Source of the DNA: Pseudomonadota bacterium | GTDB lineage: Bacteria; Myxococcota; Myxococcia; Myxococcales; Myxococcaceae | DNA: 11,378 nt | Direction of reading: 5' to 3' | NCBI GenBank assembly: GCA_023424585.1 | Contig: JAFADT010000677.1 | Coordinates: 1-11,378, forward strand | Shown here: positions 1 through 7,020 of the stretch, piece by piece | Layout of the letters: each line of letters begins with the position of its first letter | Position numbering within the stretch: the stretch's first letter is position 1 | Notes under the pieces: model-generated | Databases searched by the model: none | Seen by the model: only the letters and a program-made list of their open reading frames with translations | What the model was told of the DNA's origin: nothing | Position numbers and translations under genes: made by a program

Positions 1-1
1 G

Positions 2-679
2 TCCGCGGTGCTGCGCGCGGACGCGGGCACGCTGCTGCTGCGCCACGTGGAGGCGCTTCCCCGGCCGGCGGCGGAGCGGCTGGCGCGGATGCTGGCCCGG
101 CGCGCGGCTCCGGCCCGGCAGGGCGGAGAGGAGCCCGTGGACGTGCGCATCGTCGCCACCAGTGCGTCGCCGGTGTCGCGGCTCGCGTCGCGGGGCGAGC
201 TCGACGCGGCGCTGGCCCGGGGGCTCACGGGCTTCGAAATGGAGGTGCCGCCCCTGCGGGAGCGTCGCGGCGACGTGCCGGTGCTGCTGGAGCATTTCGT
301 GCTGCGCGGCGCGCGGCAGGGCGGGCGGGAGGCGCCGGTGCTGGGGCCGGAGGCCCGGCGCCTGTTGGCGGAGTATCCGTGGCCGCAGAACGTCCGCGAG
401 CTGGAGCTGGTCGCGGAGCGGCTGGGGCGCGTGTACGCGGCGGGCCACGTGGGCATTCCGCAGCTGCCGCCGGAGGTGCGCGAGGGCGTGGTGGGGCACG
501 TGCCGCGCACGTTGCAGGAGCAGGTGGCCCGCCTGGAGCGGGACGCCATCGCGGAGGCGCTGCGCGAGTCCGGCTGGAAGAAGGTCCGCGCGGCGGAGCT
601 GCTGGGCATCAGCCGGCCCACGCTCGACCGGAAGATGGAGGAGTACGCGCTGACGCTGGAGCGTGGGACTCGCGGTTGA
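2..679 (+). CDS. Sigma-54-dependent transcriptional regulator, C-terminal part (5' end outside window)
   Basis: Only the last 225 residues are present; the reading frame is open to the left edge. What is seen (numbering from the first codon in the window): a Walker B region GTLLLRHVEALP at 9-20, PPLRERRGDVP at 83-93, the sensor II motif YPWPQNVRELE at 125-135, and a Fis-type helix-turn-helix at about 178-218 with AAELLGISRPTLDRK. This order is that of enhancer-binding proteins, AAA+ ATPases that open sigma-54 promoters. Oddities: the Walker B Asp-Glu pair (normally LFLDEI) is replaced by Arg14-His15, and the arginine-finger region (normally FREDLYYRL) reads LDAALARGL. ATP hydrolysis may therefore be lost, with DNA binding kept. 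GAFTGA and Walker A lie outside the window, so this cannot be settled here. The family call is firm; an active sigma-54 activator is doubtful. Confidence 0.9.
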   Translation, partial: SAVLRADAGTLLLRHVEALPRPAAERLARMLARRAAPARQGGEEPVDVRIVATSASPVSRLASRGELDAALARGLTGFEMEVPPLRERRGDVPVLLEHFVLRGARQGGREAPVLGPEARRLLAEYPWPQNVRELELVAERLGRVYAAGHVGIPQLPPEVREGVVGHVPRTLQEQVARLERDAIAEALRESGWKKVRAAELLGISRPTLDRKMEEYALTLERGTRG

Positions 680-697
680 GCGGGCAGCGCGCGCTCC

Positions 698-1627
698 TCA
701 GGCCCTGGTGCTGGCGGTGTCCTTGCGGCGGCGGCTGAGCAGCACCCCCGTGAGGATGAGCGCCGCGCCGAGCGTCTGGAGCAGGGTGGGGCGCTCGCCA
801 CGGATGGCCCAGGCGGTGAGGGCGGCGACCACGGGGATGCCGGTGCCGTAGAGCGTCGTGCGGTTGGGGCCCACCTGCTGGACGCTGCGGAACCACACGA
901 AGTACGCGAGCACCAGCGGCACCAGCGCCGAGTACACGAGCGCCACCCAGCCCGCGACGCCCACGCGCGACGCGTCCATCTCGATGACCTGGGAGGCCCC
1001 GGCCAGCACGACGCCCGGGGCGCCCGTGAGCATGGTGATGGCGGTGACGCGCAGCGCGGACACGCCGTCGCCCACGGCGCGCGTGCCCACCGTGTAGATG
1101 GACCAGCACAGCGAGCTGCCGACAATCAGCGCGTCGCCCATCCACGTCGCCGCGCCCAGGTTGGGGCCCCGGGCCCCGACGACGAGCAGGGTGCCCACCA
1201 CCGCGAGGGAGAGGCCCGCCACGACGGGTCGCCGCAGCCGCTCGATGCCCAGGGCCGCGCCCAGCGCCGCCGTCACCACCGGGCTCACCGCCGTGAGCAT
1301 CCCGCTGTTGGCCGCCGTGGTCCTCGCGAGCCCTTCGATGAAGCACAGCTGGTACAGCGTGTTGCCCACGAACCCCAGCGCGGTGAGCCGCAGGAACGTC
1401 CTCCACGGCATCGGCTTGTGGCCCTCCACCGCGAGCAGCACGAGCCCCATCGCGAGCGCCGCGAGCCCGAAGCGCAGCGACATGAAGGCCCGCGCCGGCA
1501 TGCCCTCCAGCGCGTCCTTCACGAGGGTGTAGTTCGTCCCCCAGACGACCACGACGGCGATCATCGCCAGGTCCGAGGTGGAGAGGAGACGAGCAGGCGC
1601 TGCGACCGCGGGCGACGAGGTGCTCAC
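698..1627 (-). CDS. EamA-family (drug/metabolite transporter superfamily) permease
   Basis: A 309-residue hydrophobic membrane protein with about ten predicted transmembrane segments in two EamA repeats. The first segment carries the family hallmark VWGTNYTLVKD (residues 28-38). The second repeat ends with GERPTLLQTLGAALILTGVLL-like sequence followed by a basic tail, again typical. Members export small metabolites or amino acids across the inner membrane; the substrate cannot be told from sequence. I chose the GTG at 1627 because it leaves the usual short cytoplasmic lead before the first helix; the upstream frame extension to 1825 is basic and low-complexity and runs into the psuG start. ATG at 1564 is an alternative but cuts very close to helix 1. 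No good ribosome binding site supports either. It converges on the sigma-54 regulator gene with an 18-bp gap and is divergent from psuG. Confidence 0.85.
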   Translation of the reverse strand: MSTSSPAVAAPARLLSTSDLAMIAVVVVWGTNYTLVKDALEGMPARAFMSLRFGLAALAMGLVLLAVEGHKPMPWRTFLRLTALGFVGNTLYQLCFIEGLARTTAANSGMLTAVSPVVTAALGAALGIERLRRPVVAGLSLAVVGTLLVVGARGPNLGAATWMGDALIVGSSLCWSIYTVGTRAVGDGVSALRVTAITMLTGAPGVVLAGASQVIEMDASRVGVAGWVALVYSALVPLVLAYFVWFRSVQQVGPNRTTLYGTGIPVVAALTAWAIRGERPTLLQTLGAALILTGVLLSRRRKDTASTRA

Positions 1628-1680
1628 GGCGGCGGGGCATAGGGCGGCCCGGGTCCGGATGCAACCCACGGGGCCGCAAC

Positions 1681-1699
1681 GAACGGGAGCCGTCCGTTC
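1681..1699. promoter_or_regulatory. Candidate operator: perfect 6-bp inverted repeat in the EamA/psuG divergent region
   Basis: GAACGG at 1681-1686 and CCGTTC at 1694-1699 form a perfect inverted repeat with a 7-nt spacer, and GCAAC/GTTGC (1676-1680, 1710-1714) flanks it as an outer pair. It lies in the 196-bp divergent region between the transporter and psuG, where an operator would be expected. I could not identify a convincing -35/-10 pair. A repeat this short can occur by chance in GC-rich DNA. Confidence 0.25.
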
Positions 1700-1823
1700 C
1701 ACGGCCTCGGTTGCCTGCTGCACGCACGCGAGGTGCGCTCCCACCCGGAGGCGACGTCGTGCGGACGTTTCCCCCGCGCGCGTGCTTGTCCGTCCGCCCG
1801 GGCCATGGCGTAAATGCCCGCCC

Positions 1824-2736
<913 letters not shown>

Positions 2737-2741
<5 letters not shown>

Positions 2742-2758
2742 GCGCAGCGGCGCTCAGC
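2737..2758. terminator. Bidirectional hairpin spanning both stop codons of the psuG / GAF reductase pair
   Basis: GCTGAGCGC (2737-2745) and its exact reverse complement GCGCTCAGC (2750-2758) form a perfect 9-bp stem with a 4-nt loop (agcg). The stem contains the TGA of psuG (2739-2741) and, on the other strand, the TGA of the reductase (2754-2756). There is no T-tract, as is usual in very GC-rich genomes. The symmetry and position suggest a shared terminator or a block to antisense read-through. Confidence 0.5.
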
Positions 2759-3248
2759 CCGCGCGGTGCTGGAACCAGGACATCAGGTCCTCCAGCGCCG
2801 CGCGGTCCACGTCGTCGAAGGTGTTCTTGTGCTCGGAGTCGATGTCGAGCACGGCGAGGAGCTCGCGGTTGCGGCCGAACACCGGCACGACGATCTCCGA
2901 CGCGGAGCGCCCGTCGCAGGTGATGTGGCCCGGGAACGCGCTCACGTCCGGCACCACCACCGTCTCGCCCCTGGCGGCGGACGTGCCGCACACGCCCTTG
3001 CCGAAGGTGATCTCCAGGCACCCGAGCGTCCCCTGGTAGGGGCCCACGCGCAGCAGCTTCCCGGGCGTCACCACCCGGTAGAAGCCCGTCCACAGGTGGC
3101 CGAAGGCGTGGTGCAGCAGGCAGCTCATCGTCGCCATCGCGCAGATGTCGTCATCCACGCCCTCGAGGATGGCGAGCGCGTGCGTCTTCAGCTCGGCGTA
3201 TGCCTCGGTCTTGGGCTGACCGCGCAGATCCAGGGTGACTTCGGCCAT
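2754..3248 (-). CDS. msrC: Free methionine-(R)-sulfoxide reductase, GAF-domain family (fRMsr)
   Basis: A 164-residue single GAF-domain protein of the YebR/fRMsr family, which reduces free L-methionine-(R)-sulfoxide in the cytoplasm using thioredoxin-type donors. Three cysteines, Cys77 (GTLGCLEI), Cys87 (GKGVCGTSA) and Cys111 (HITCDGRS), have the spacing 10 and 24 of the catalytic and resolving cysteines known in the yeast and E. coli enzymes. SASEIVVPVF (115-124) and VLDIDSEHKNTFDDVD near the C-terminus are also family hallmarks. An in-frame extension to 3416 exists, but ATG 3248 has AGAGGA seven bases upstream and matches the family N-terminus. It is divergent from the sirtuin gene over 73 bp, so the two may share a regulatory region. 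Other GAF proteins bind cyclic nucleotides, but the cysteine triad makes the reductase call strong. Confidence 0.94.
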   Translation of the reverse strand: MAEVTLDLRGQPKTEAYAELKTHALAILEGVDDDICAMATMSCLLHHAFGHLWTGFYRVVTPGKLLRVGPYQGTLGCLEITFGKGVCGTSAARGETVVVPDVSAFPGHITCDGRSASEIVVPVFGRNRELLAVLDIDSEHKNTFDDVDRAALEDLMSWFQHRAG

Positions 3249-3255
3249 GATGGGG

Positions 3256-3261
3256 TCCTCT
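3256..3261 (-). promoter_or_regulatory. Ribosome binding site of the GAF reductase gene
   Basis: AGAGGA on the minus strand, seven bases before ATG 3248. It decides the start against the longer open frame reaching 3416. Confidence 0.7.
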
Positions 3262-3312
3262 GTCCGGAATTCAGTCCCGCTCCTTCTAACAACCCCCGTG
3301 TCTGCTGGCACT

Positions 3313-3317
3313 GGAGG
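3313..3317 (+). promoter_or_regulatory. Ribosome binding site of the sirtuin gene
   Basis: GGAGG with four bases to GTG 3322. The spacing is slightly short, but it is the only good site near the family N-terminus and supports the GTG start over the upstream in-frame ATG 3235, which would overlap the divergent reductase gene. Confidence 0.55.
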
Positions 3318-3321
3318 CCGT

Positions 3322-4053
3322 GTGGAACCGCTCGTCCTGGATTCGAAAACCCGCCTGCTCGTGCTCACCGGCGCCGGAGTCTCCGCGGAGAGCGGAGTGC
3401 CCACGTTCCGCGGCATGGACGGGCTGTGGGAGAACCACCCCGTCGAGGCCGTGGCGTCCCCGCAGGGCTTCGAGGAGAACCCCTCGCTCGTCTGGCGCTT
3501 CTATTCACAGCGCCGCGCGGGGGCGGCGGACGTGAAGCCCAACCCGGGCCACGACGCGCTGGTGCACTGGGAGGAGCACCTGGGCGACCGCTTCCTCCTG
3601 GCCACGCAGAACGTGGACGGCCTGCACACGAAGGCGGGCAGCAGGCGCGTGGTGGACATGCACGGCAACCTGTTCCGCACGAAGTGCGCGGACTGCCCGC
3701 GTGAGCCCTTCGCGGACACCACGGTGCACCCGTCGGGCACGGTGCCCCGGTGCGACGGCTGCGGAGGCCGGCTGCGGCCGGACATCGTCTGGTTCGGGGA
3801 GATGCTGGACCCCGGCGACCTGGCGCGCATTGGCGAGTTCATCACGCGCAAGGACGGCACGCGCCTGGTGTTCCTGGCCGCGGGCACGTCCGGCGCGGTG
3901 TGGCCGGCGGCGGGCATCGTGGACGAGGTGCGCTCCGCGCGCGGGGACACGTGGCTCGTGAACTACGAGTCCGCCGCGAACACGGAGCGCTTCCACCACT
4001 TCGTCCAGGGCCTGAGCGGGCAGGTGCTGCCCACCCTGGCGAAGCTCGTCTGA
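3322..4053 (+). CDS. cobB: SIR2-family NAD-dependent protein deacylase (CobB type)
   Basis: A 243-residue sirtuin, close to bacterial CobB in size. It removes acyl groups from protein lysines while consuming NAD+. Visible motifs: the NAD-binding GAGVSAESGVPTFRG (17-31), TQNVDGLH (95-102), catalytic His114 in HGN, a zinc site of two Cys-X2-Cys pairs (Cys122/125 and Cys144/147), DIVWFGEMLD, and GTS near the NAD ribose site. The segment WRFYSQRR carries Tyr61 and Arg64 in the Tyr-X2-Arg pattern that marks class III sirtuins (SIRT5, E. coli CobB). These bind succinyl and malonyl lysine, so desuccinylase as well as deacetylase activity is expected by inference. The GTG start is supported by GGAGG just upstream and by the family N-terminus. 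It converges on a lipoprotein gene with a 4-bp gap. Confidence 0.95.
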   Translation: MEPLVLDSKTRLLVLTGAGVSAESGVPTFRGMDGLWENHPVEAVASPQGFEENPSLVWRFYSQRRAGAADVKPNPGHDALVHWEEHLGDRFLLATQNVDGLHTKAGSRRVVDMHGNLFRTKCADCPREPFADTTVHPSGTVPRCDGCGGRLRPDIVWFGEMLDPGDLARIGEFITRKDGTRLVFLAAGTSGAVWPAAGIVDEVRSARGDTWLVNYESAANTERFHHFVQGLSGQVLPTLAKLV

Positions 4054-4057
4054 GGGC

Positions 4058-5539
4058 CTACGGTCCCCGGAGGACCGTGAGCCCCTGGTTGGTGAGGACG
4101 AGCAGCATGCTCGGCGTCACGGTGGGCTCGTAGACGAGCTGGAGCACGCGCTGCCCGGAGACCTCGCGGACCTGGGCCAGCGTGGTGCCGTCCGCCTCCA
4201 GCCGCCAGAGGCCCGCGCCGTCGGTGCCGATGTAGAGGGCGCCATCGTCCGTCGCCTTGAGTGACAGGATTCGGTGGGTGGGCAGGCCCGCGAGCTTCGA
4301 CCAGTTGCCCGTCGAGCGGTTCTTCGGCGTCAGCGCCCAGACGCCGTACTGCGCGCTGCCCAGGTAGTAGCGGCCCGAGCGGACCTGCTCGAAGGCGCGC
4401 CAGTAGTCGTCGGTGGCCTGACCGTTGAGCGCGTCGTTGTAGCTCTTGAACGACCAGGGCGTGGGGCCCTCCCAGGTCTGCTCGCGGTCCCACTCCTCCA
4501 GCTTGGGGCTGGGCACGAGCACGCCGACCATCTGCTCGTTGGCGACGAGGACGTCGCCGTTCTGCCCGATGCCCAGGCCGTGCATGTACGGGCACTGGAG
4601 CGAGCCCCACTCCGAGCCGTCCTCGAAGAGGTACCAGCCCGGGTGGCGGTGGCTGTTGTAGGTGAGCCCCTGGATGCGCGTCACGCCGTGGTTGGTGGTG
4701 ATGTAGAGGTCGCCGCGATCGCGTCCGCGCGTCACGCGGGCGCAGTTGAGGACGGTGCGGTCCTCCTCGTAGTGGAAGTCATTGGTGTTGTGGATGCCCG
4801 CCTCGCGGCCCGCGTTCGACGCGCCGGTGCTGCGCCAGAGGTGCTCCTCGAGCTTGACGCTGCCATCCGGCTGGAGGCGGACCGCGTCGAGGTCGCCCTT
4901 GCGGTACTCGGCGAAGCGCTCGGCGGAGTAGCCCGCTTCCCCCTTCCAGGGGATGTACGTGCGTTGCTCGATGCCCTCCGCGCGCTTCATCTCGTTGGCG
5001 GAGTAGCCCACGTACGCGCGTCCGGCCTCGCCGCCGCAGATGACGGTGGACCCGGTCGCGAGCGAATCCGGGCTGAACGGCTCCGCCGCCTGCCCGACGT
5101 TGGCGGTCCACGTGGGTTGGGTGTCGCCCGGGCGCAGCACACCGATGCGGCGGCCGTCGAGGAGCCAGAGGTTGAGCCCTTCATCGAGCCCGACGCTCTG
5201 GGGTTTGGCGACACCGAACGTGCGCGTGTAGTCGAGCACCGCGTCCGTGGGCCACGGGCCCGCGTCGGGTGTCTCGCCGGTTCCGGCATCGGGCTCTGGC
5301 GTCGTCCCCGCGTCGGGGGGTTCTCCCGCGTCGGGTGTCCCCCCATCTTCATCGGGAGGGAGCGTGCCGGCGTCCGGAAGGGAACCCGGAGGGGGGAGCG
5401 AGGGAACTTCGTTTCCATCGGAAGGATCCGTGATGGGGCCATCCTGCGGATCCACTGTTGAGGAGTCGTCGCTGCAACCCACCGATACCAAAGACATCAC
5501 CAGCAATCCCGTCCCCACCACCCCTGCGCGAATACCCAT
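4058..5539 (-). CDS. Secreted lipoprotein with PDAG-rich linker and propeller-like body
   Basis: A 493-residue protein. The N-terminus (MGIRAGVVGTGLLVMSLVSVGC) is a lipoprotein signal peptide with lipidation expected at Cys22. Residues 23-100 form a disordered Pro/Asp/Gly-rich linker with five exact PDAG units (55-58, 69-72, 75-78, 83-86, 91-94), a common design in myxobacterial surface lipoproteins. The remaining ~390 residues show repeated short beta-strand patterns such as ALYIGTDGAGLWRLEADG (434-451), resembling the blades of two-component-regulator or sensor propellers, so a beta-propeller is likely by inference. No catalytic motif was recognised and the function is unknown. ATG 5539 is chosen over the longer frame to 5704 because it gives a clean signal peptide and has GGAGGA nine bases upstream. 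It converges on the sirtuin gene. Confidence 0.85.
   Translation of the reverse strand: MGIRAGVVGTGLLVMSLVSVGCSDDSSTVDPQDGPITDPSDGNEVPSLPPPGSLPDAGTLPPDEDGGTPDAGEPPDAGTTPEPDAGTGETPDAGPWPTDAVLDYTRTFGVAKPQSVGLDEGLNLWLLDGRRIGVLRPGDTQPTWTANVGQAAEPFSPDSLATGSTVICGGEAGRAYVGYSANEMKRAEGIEQRTYIPWKGEAGYSAERFAEYRKGDLDAVRLQPDGSVKLEEHLWRSTGASNAGREAGIHNTNDFHYEEDRTVLNCARVTRGRDRGDLYITTNHGVTRIQGLTYNSHRHPGWYLFEDGSEWGSLQCPYMHGLGIGQNGDVLVANEQMVGVLVPSPKLEEWDREQTWEGPTPWSFKSYNDALNGQATDDYWRAFEQVRSGRYYLGSAQYGVWALTPKNRSTGNWSKLAGLPTHRILSLKATDDGALYIGTDGAGLWRLEADGTTLAQVREVSGQRVLQLVYEPTVTPSMLLVLTNQGLTVLRGP
4060..4078. terminator. Hairpin at the sirtuin / lipoprotein convergence
   Basis: ACGGTCC (4060-4066) and GGACCGT (4072-4078) form a perfect 7-bp stem with a 5-nt loop. 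It starts six bases past the sirtuin stop codon and covers the last codons of the opposing lipoprotein gene. No T-tract follows. It may act as a terminator for the sirtuin transcript. Confidence 0.35.
5258..5377 (-). repeat. Imperfect in-gene repeat encoding Pro-Asp-Ala-Gly units
   Basis: Five PDAG-encoding units, appearing on the plus strand as recurring cccgcgtcgggt-like words with variable spacers. They form the linker behind the lipoprotein anchor. Such tracts vary in copy number by slippage, so length differences between strains would be expected. Confidence 0.7.
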
Positions 5540-5548
5540 TCCGTGTCT

Positions 5549-5554
5549 TCCTCC
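5549..5554 (-). promoter_or_regulatory. Ribosome binding site of the propeller lipoprotein
   Basis: GGAGGA on the minus strand, nine bases before ATG 5539. It agrees with the signal-peptide evidence for this start. Confidence 0.65.
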
Positions 5555-6011
5555 ATGGGGGCTCCATGGCAAGACCCGGGCCAGCGGGGGCCGAGCGCCG
5601 TCGTCTGCCTTCTTCCGGGAAGGCGCGCAATATCCCGAGAGGGCGATGGCTCGGCGAAGCCAGGGCAGGGTATCATCCGTGTCTGGCTTTCTTTGTGAGC
5701 TCAATCCCTCGCGCTCGGCGAGTGGATGATCGGGAGCTTGAGCGTCTCGTCCGGAGACGACAGACGCAGGTCGTCGCGGCGGCGTTCAAGAAACCGTGGG
5801 CGCGAGACTTCTCCAGGCTGTCCCGCTGAAAGCGGCGCGCGGTACCAGGCTTGTGGCGCGAGGTGGGTCCCATGGCATGGGCTGGCTTCTCGACCAGAGT
5901 CCGAAGTGCCTGCTCCGGGCGGTGCGGCAGTGGCTTGGTGGCTGGAGCTCATCCGAGGAGGGGGCCTGGGTGGGTGCTTCCCATGCCCCTCCGAGGAGAG
6001 GCTTTGGGGCC
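5555..6011. other. Gene-poor spacer with possible worn coding remnants
   Basis: No intact gene is convincing here. The left part must hold the promoter of the leftward lipoprotein; a TGATAC word on the minus strand at 5670-5675 could be a -10 element, but no matching -35 was found. On the plus strand, codon-like stretches occur in different frames. One around 5722-5829 reads ...DDRELERLVRRRQ...KPWARDFSRL and ends at TGA 5827-5829. Another from ATG 5877 to about 5975 has high third-position GC and reads MGWLLDQSPKCLLRAVRQWL..., then falls out of frame with the gene starting at 6025. These may be remnants of the N-terminal half of the EH_Signature gene, or chance. Confidence 0.4.
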
Positions 6012-6016
6012 GGAGG
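6012..6016 (+). promoter_or_regulatory. Ribosome binding site of the EH_Signature gene
   Basis: GGAGG eight bases before ATG 6025. It supports this start over in-frame ATGs at 5851, 5872 and 5983, whose lead sequence has poorer codon use. Confidence 0.5.
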
Positions 6017-6024
6017 GGCCGCGC

Positions 6025-6927
6025 ATGCTGGCGGAGCACTGGCGGGCCCATGCCCTCGTGGACGTGGTCGAGATGCTCACGAGCGTTGGCCTCAGGCCCG
6101 GGACTGCCTACGCGGGACATGTCATCGCGGAGTACCTGCGGCAGAGGGTGAAGACCCGGCAGGATGTGTCGGAAGGGTTGAAGTTCCTCGTCGATGAGCC
6201 GCTGGGGCGGTCGTGGTTGCCTCACAACAACACGGATGACGTCGTGACGTCGGCGCCGCTGGAGGCCCGTGTCGCCGTGGTCGCCGCCGCGCTGGAGTGC
6301 TGGGCCTCTCGATTGCTCGCGCCTGACGTCCGGGGGCGGCTCGAGGAGCGGTTGATCATCCGGGACCATGTTTTCGGTGATCCCCGGTCGAGGACCTTGA
6401 GTAGGGCGTGGGACGCGGTGCGTGTCCTGGGACAGGCGGCGTTCGATGCGTTCCTGGCCGCGCTCATCCAGCAGGACCTGGAGTTCTTCTTCGAGCGGGC
6501 GATGCATGCGCAGGACCGACGGAAGTTCTGGTTGAGCTACCTCGGGTCCATCCGCCGGACCACCTGCTGGCTCGACCTGGCGACGTATGACTCCCTGAGG
6601 TCGAGGGTCGCGACGCTGCCAGTCGAACAGCAGGCCGCGTTCCGACGGGCCAGGCGGCTGCCGAGGGGGAATGTCAGTGCGTTCGAGCTGTCGTTCGACA
6701 GGCACGTGGCGGTGGAGTTCTCGAGGACAGGAAACGCTACAGGCCTCTACGAAGCTGGAGAGTCGACCCAGATGATGAGATGCGGCACGGTCGAGCATGC
6801 ACGTGACCTCAGGCGGCAGCGTTCAAGACGGTTGATGCATGTCTGCGGGTGGCGATACCGCTTCGAGCAGGCGCTCCTGGAGCTGGGAATCGCGAAGGAC
6901 CGCCAGGTGAAACGCCTGGGGCGATGA
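6025..6927 (+). CDS. EH_Signature-domain protein, resembling the C-terminal half of Zorya ZorC
   Basis: A 300-residue protein. I recognise the EH_Signature family from EERLIIRDHVFGDPRS (107-122), QQDLEFFFERAM (149-160), RRKFWLSYLGSIRR (165-178), HVAVEFSRTGNATGLYE (227-243) and MHVCGWRYRFEQALLELGI (271-289). The two residues that name the family are present: Glu231 in VEFS and His272 before CGW, 41 residues apart. In E. coli ZorC, a DNA-binding component of the Zorya type I anti-phage system, I recall a Glu-His spacing of about 43. Full ZorC is over 500 residues, so this protein lacks most of the N-terminal half unless that half is encoded in the disrupted sequence upstream. No zorA, zorB or zorD is in view. 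Third-position GC is slightly lower than in its neighbours, suggesting an accessory origin. The gene lies 93 bp before the RNA repair gene on the same strand. Family call fairly sure; function and intactness uncertain. Confidence 0.75.
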   Translation: MLAEHWRAHALVDVVEMLTSVGLRPGTAYAGHVIAEYLRQRVKTRQDVSEGLKFLVDEPLGRSWLPHNNTDDVVTSAPLEARVAVVAAALECWASRLLAPDVRGRLEERLIIRDHVFGDPRSRTLSRAWDAVRVLGQAAFDAFLAALIQQDLEFFFERAMHAQDRRKFWLSYLGSIRRTTCWLDLATYDSLRSRVATLPVEQQAAFRRARRLPRGNVSAFELSFDRHVAVEFSRTGNATGLYEAGESTQMMRCGTVEHARDLRRQRSRRLMHVCGWRYRFEQALLELGIAKDRQVKRLGR

Positions 6928-7020
6928 TGCGTGTCAGGTGGCCCCAGATCCTCTCGTCAACGCGACGCGTGCGCGGCTGGTCCGGCGTGCCTTCCTGTAC
7001 TCTTCGCCCCGAGCCCCGCC

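Noticed and set aside
609..1727. Long minus-strand open frame overlapping the EamA gene
   Set aside because: It is rich in Arg/Gly/His with no recognisable motif, and the overlapping frame encodes a clear ten-helix transporter. It is a GC-rich shadow.
3235..3321. N-terminal extension of the sirtuin from ATG 3235
   Set aside because: It would overlap the divergent reductase start, and the added residues do not look like a sirtuin N-terminus. GTG 3322 has a ribosome binding site.
3306..3321. TGGCAC word resembling a sigma-54 -24 element upstream of the sirtuin
   Set aside because: There is no TTGC-like -12 element at the required distance, and the word lies only about 10 bp before the start codon.
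5258..5377. CRISPR-like or mobile repeat at the recurring cccgcgtcggg words
   Set aside because: The units are short, unevenly spaced and in frame inside a lipoprotein linker, so they are protein repeats.
4274..5461. Plus-strand open frame opposite the propeller lipoprotein
   Set aside because: It is Val/Ala/Arg-rich shadow sequence; the minus-strand frame has a ribosome binding site, lipobox and linker.
5701..6798. Minus-strand open frame across the gene-poor spacer and the EH_Signature gene
   Set aside because: It has Pro/Arg/Gln/His-rich shadow composition with no motif, whereas the plus strand shows EH_Signature segments. The gap at 5705-6011 is therefore not filled by it.
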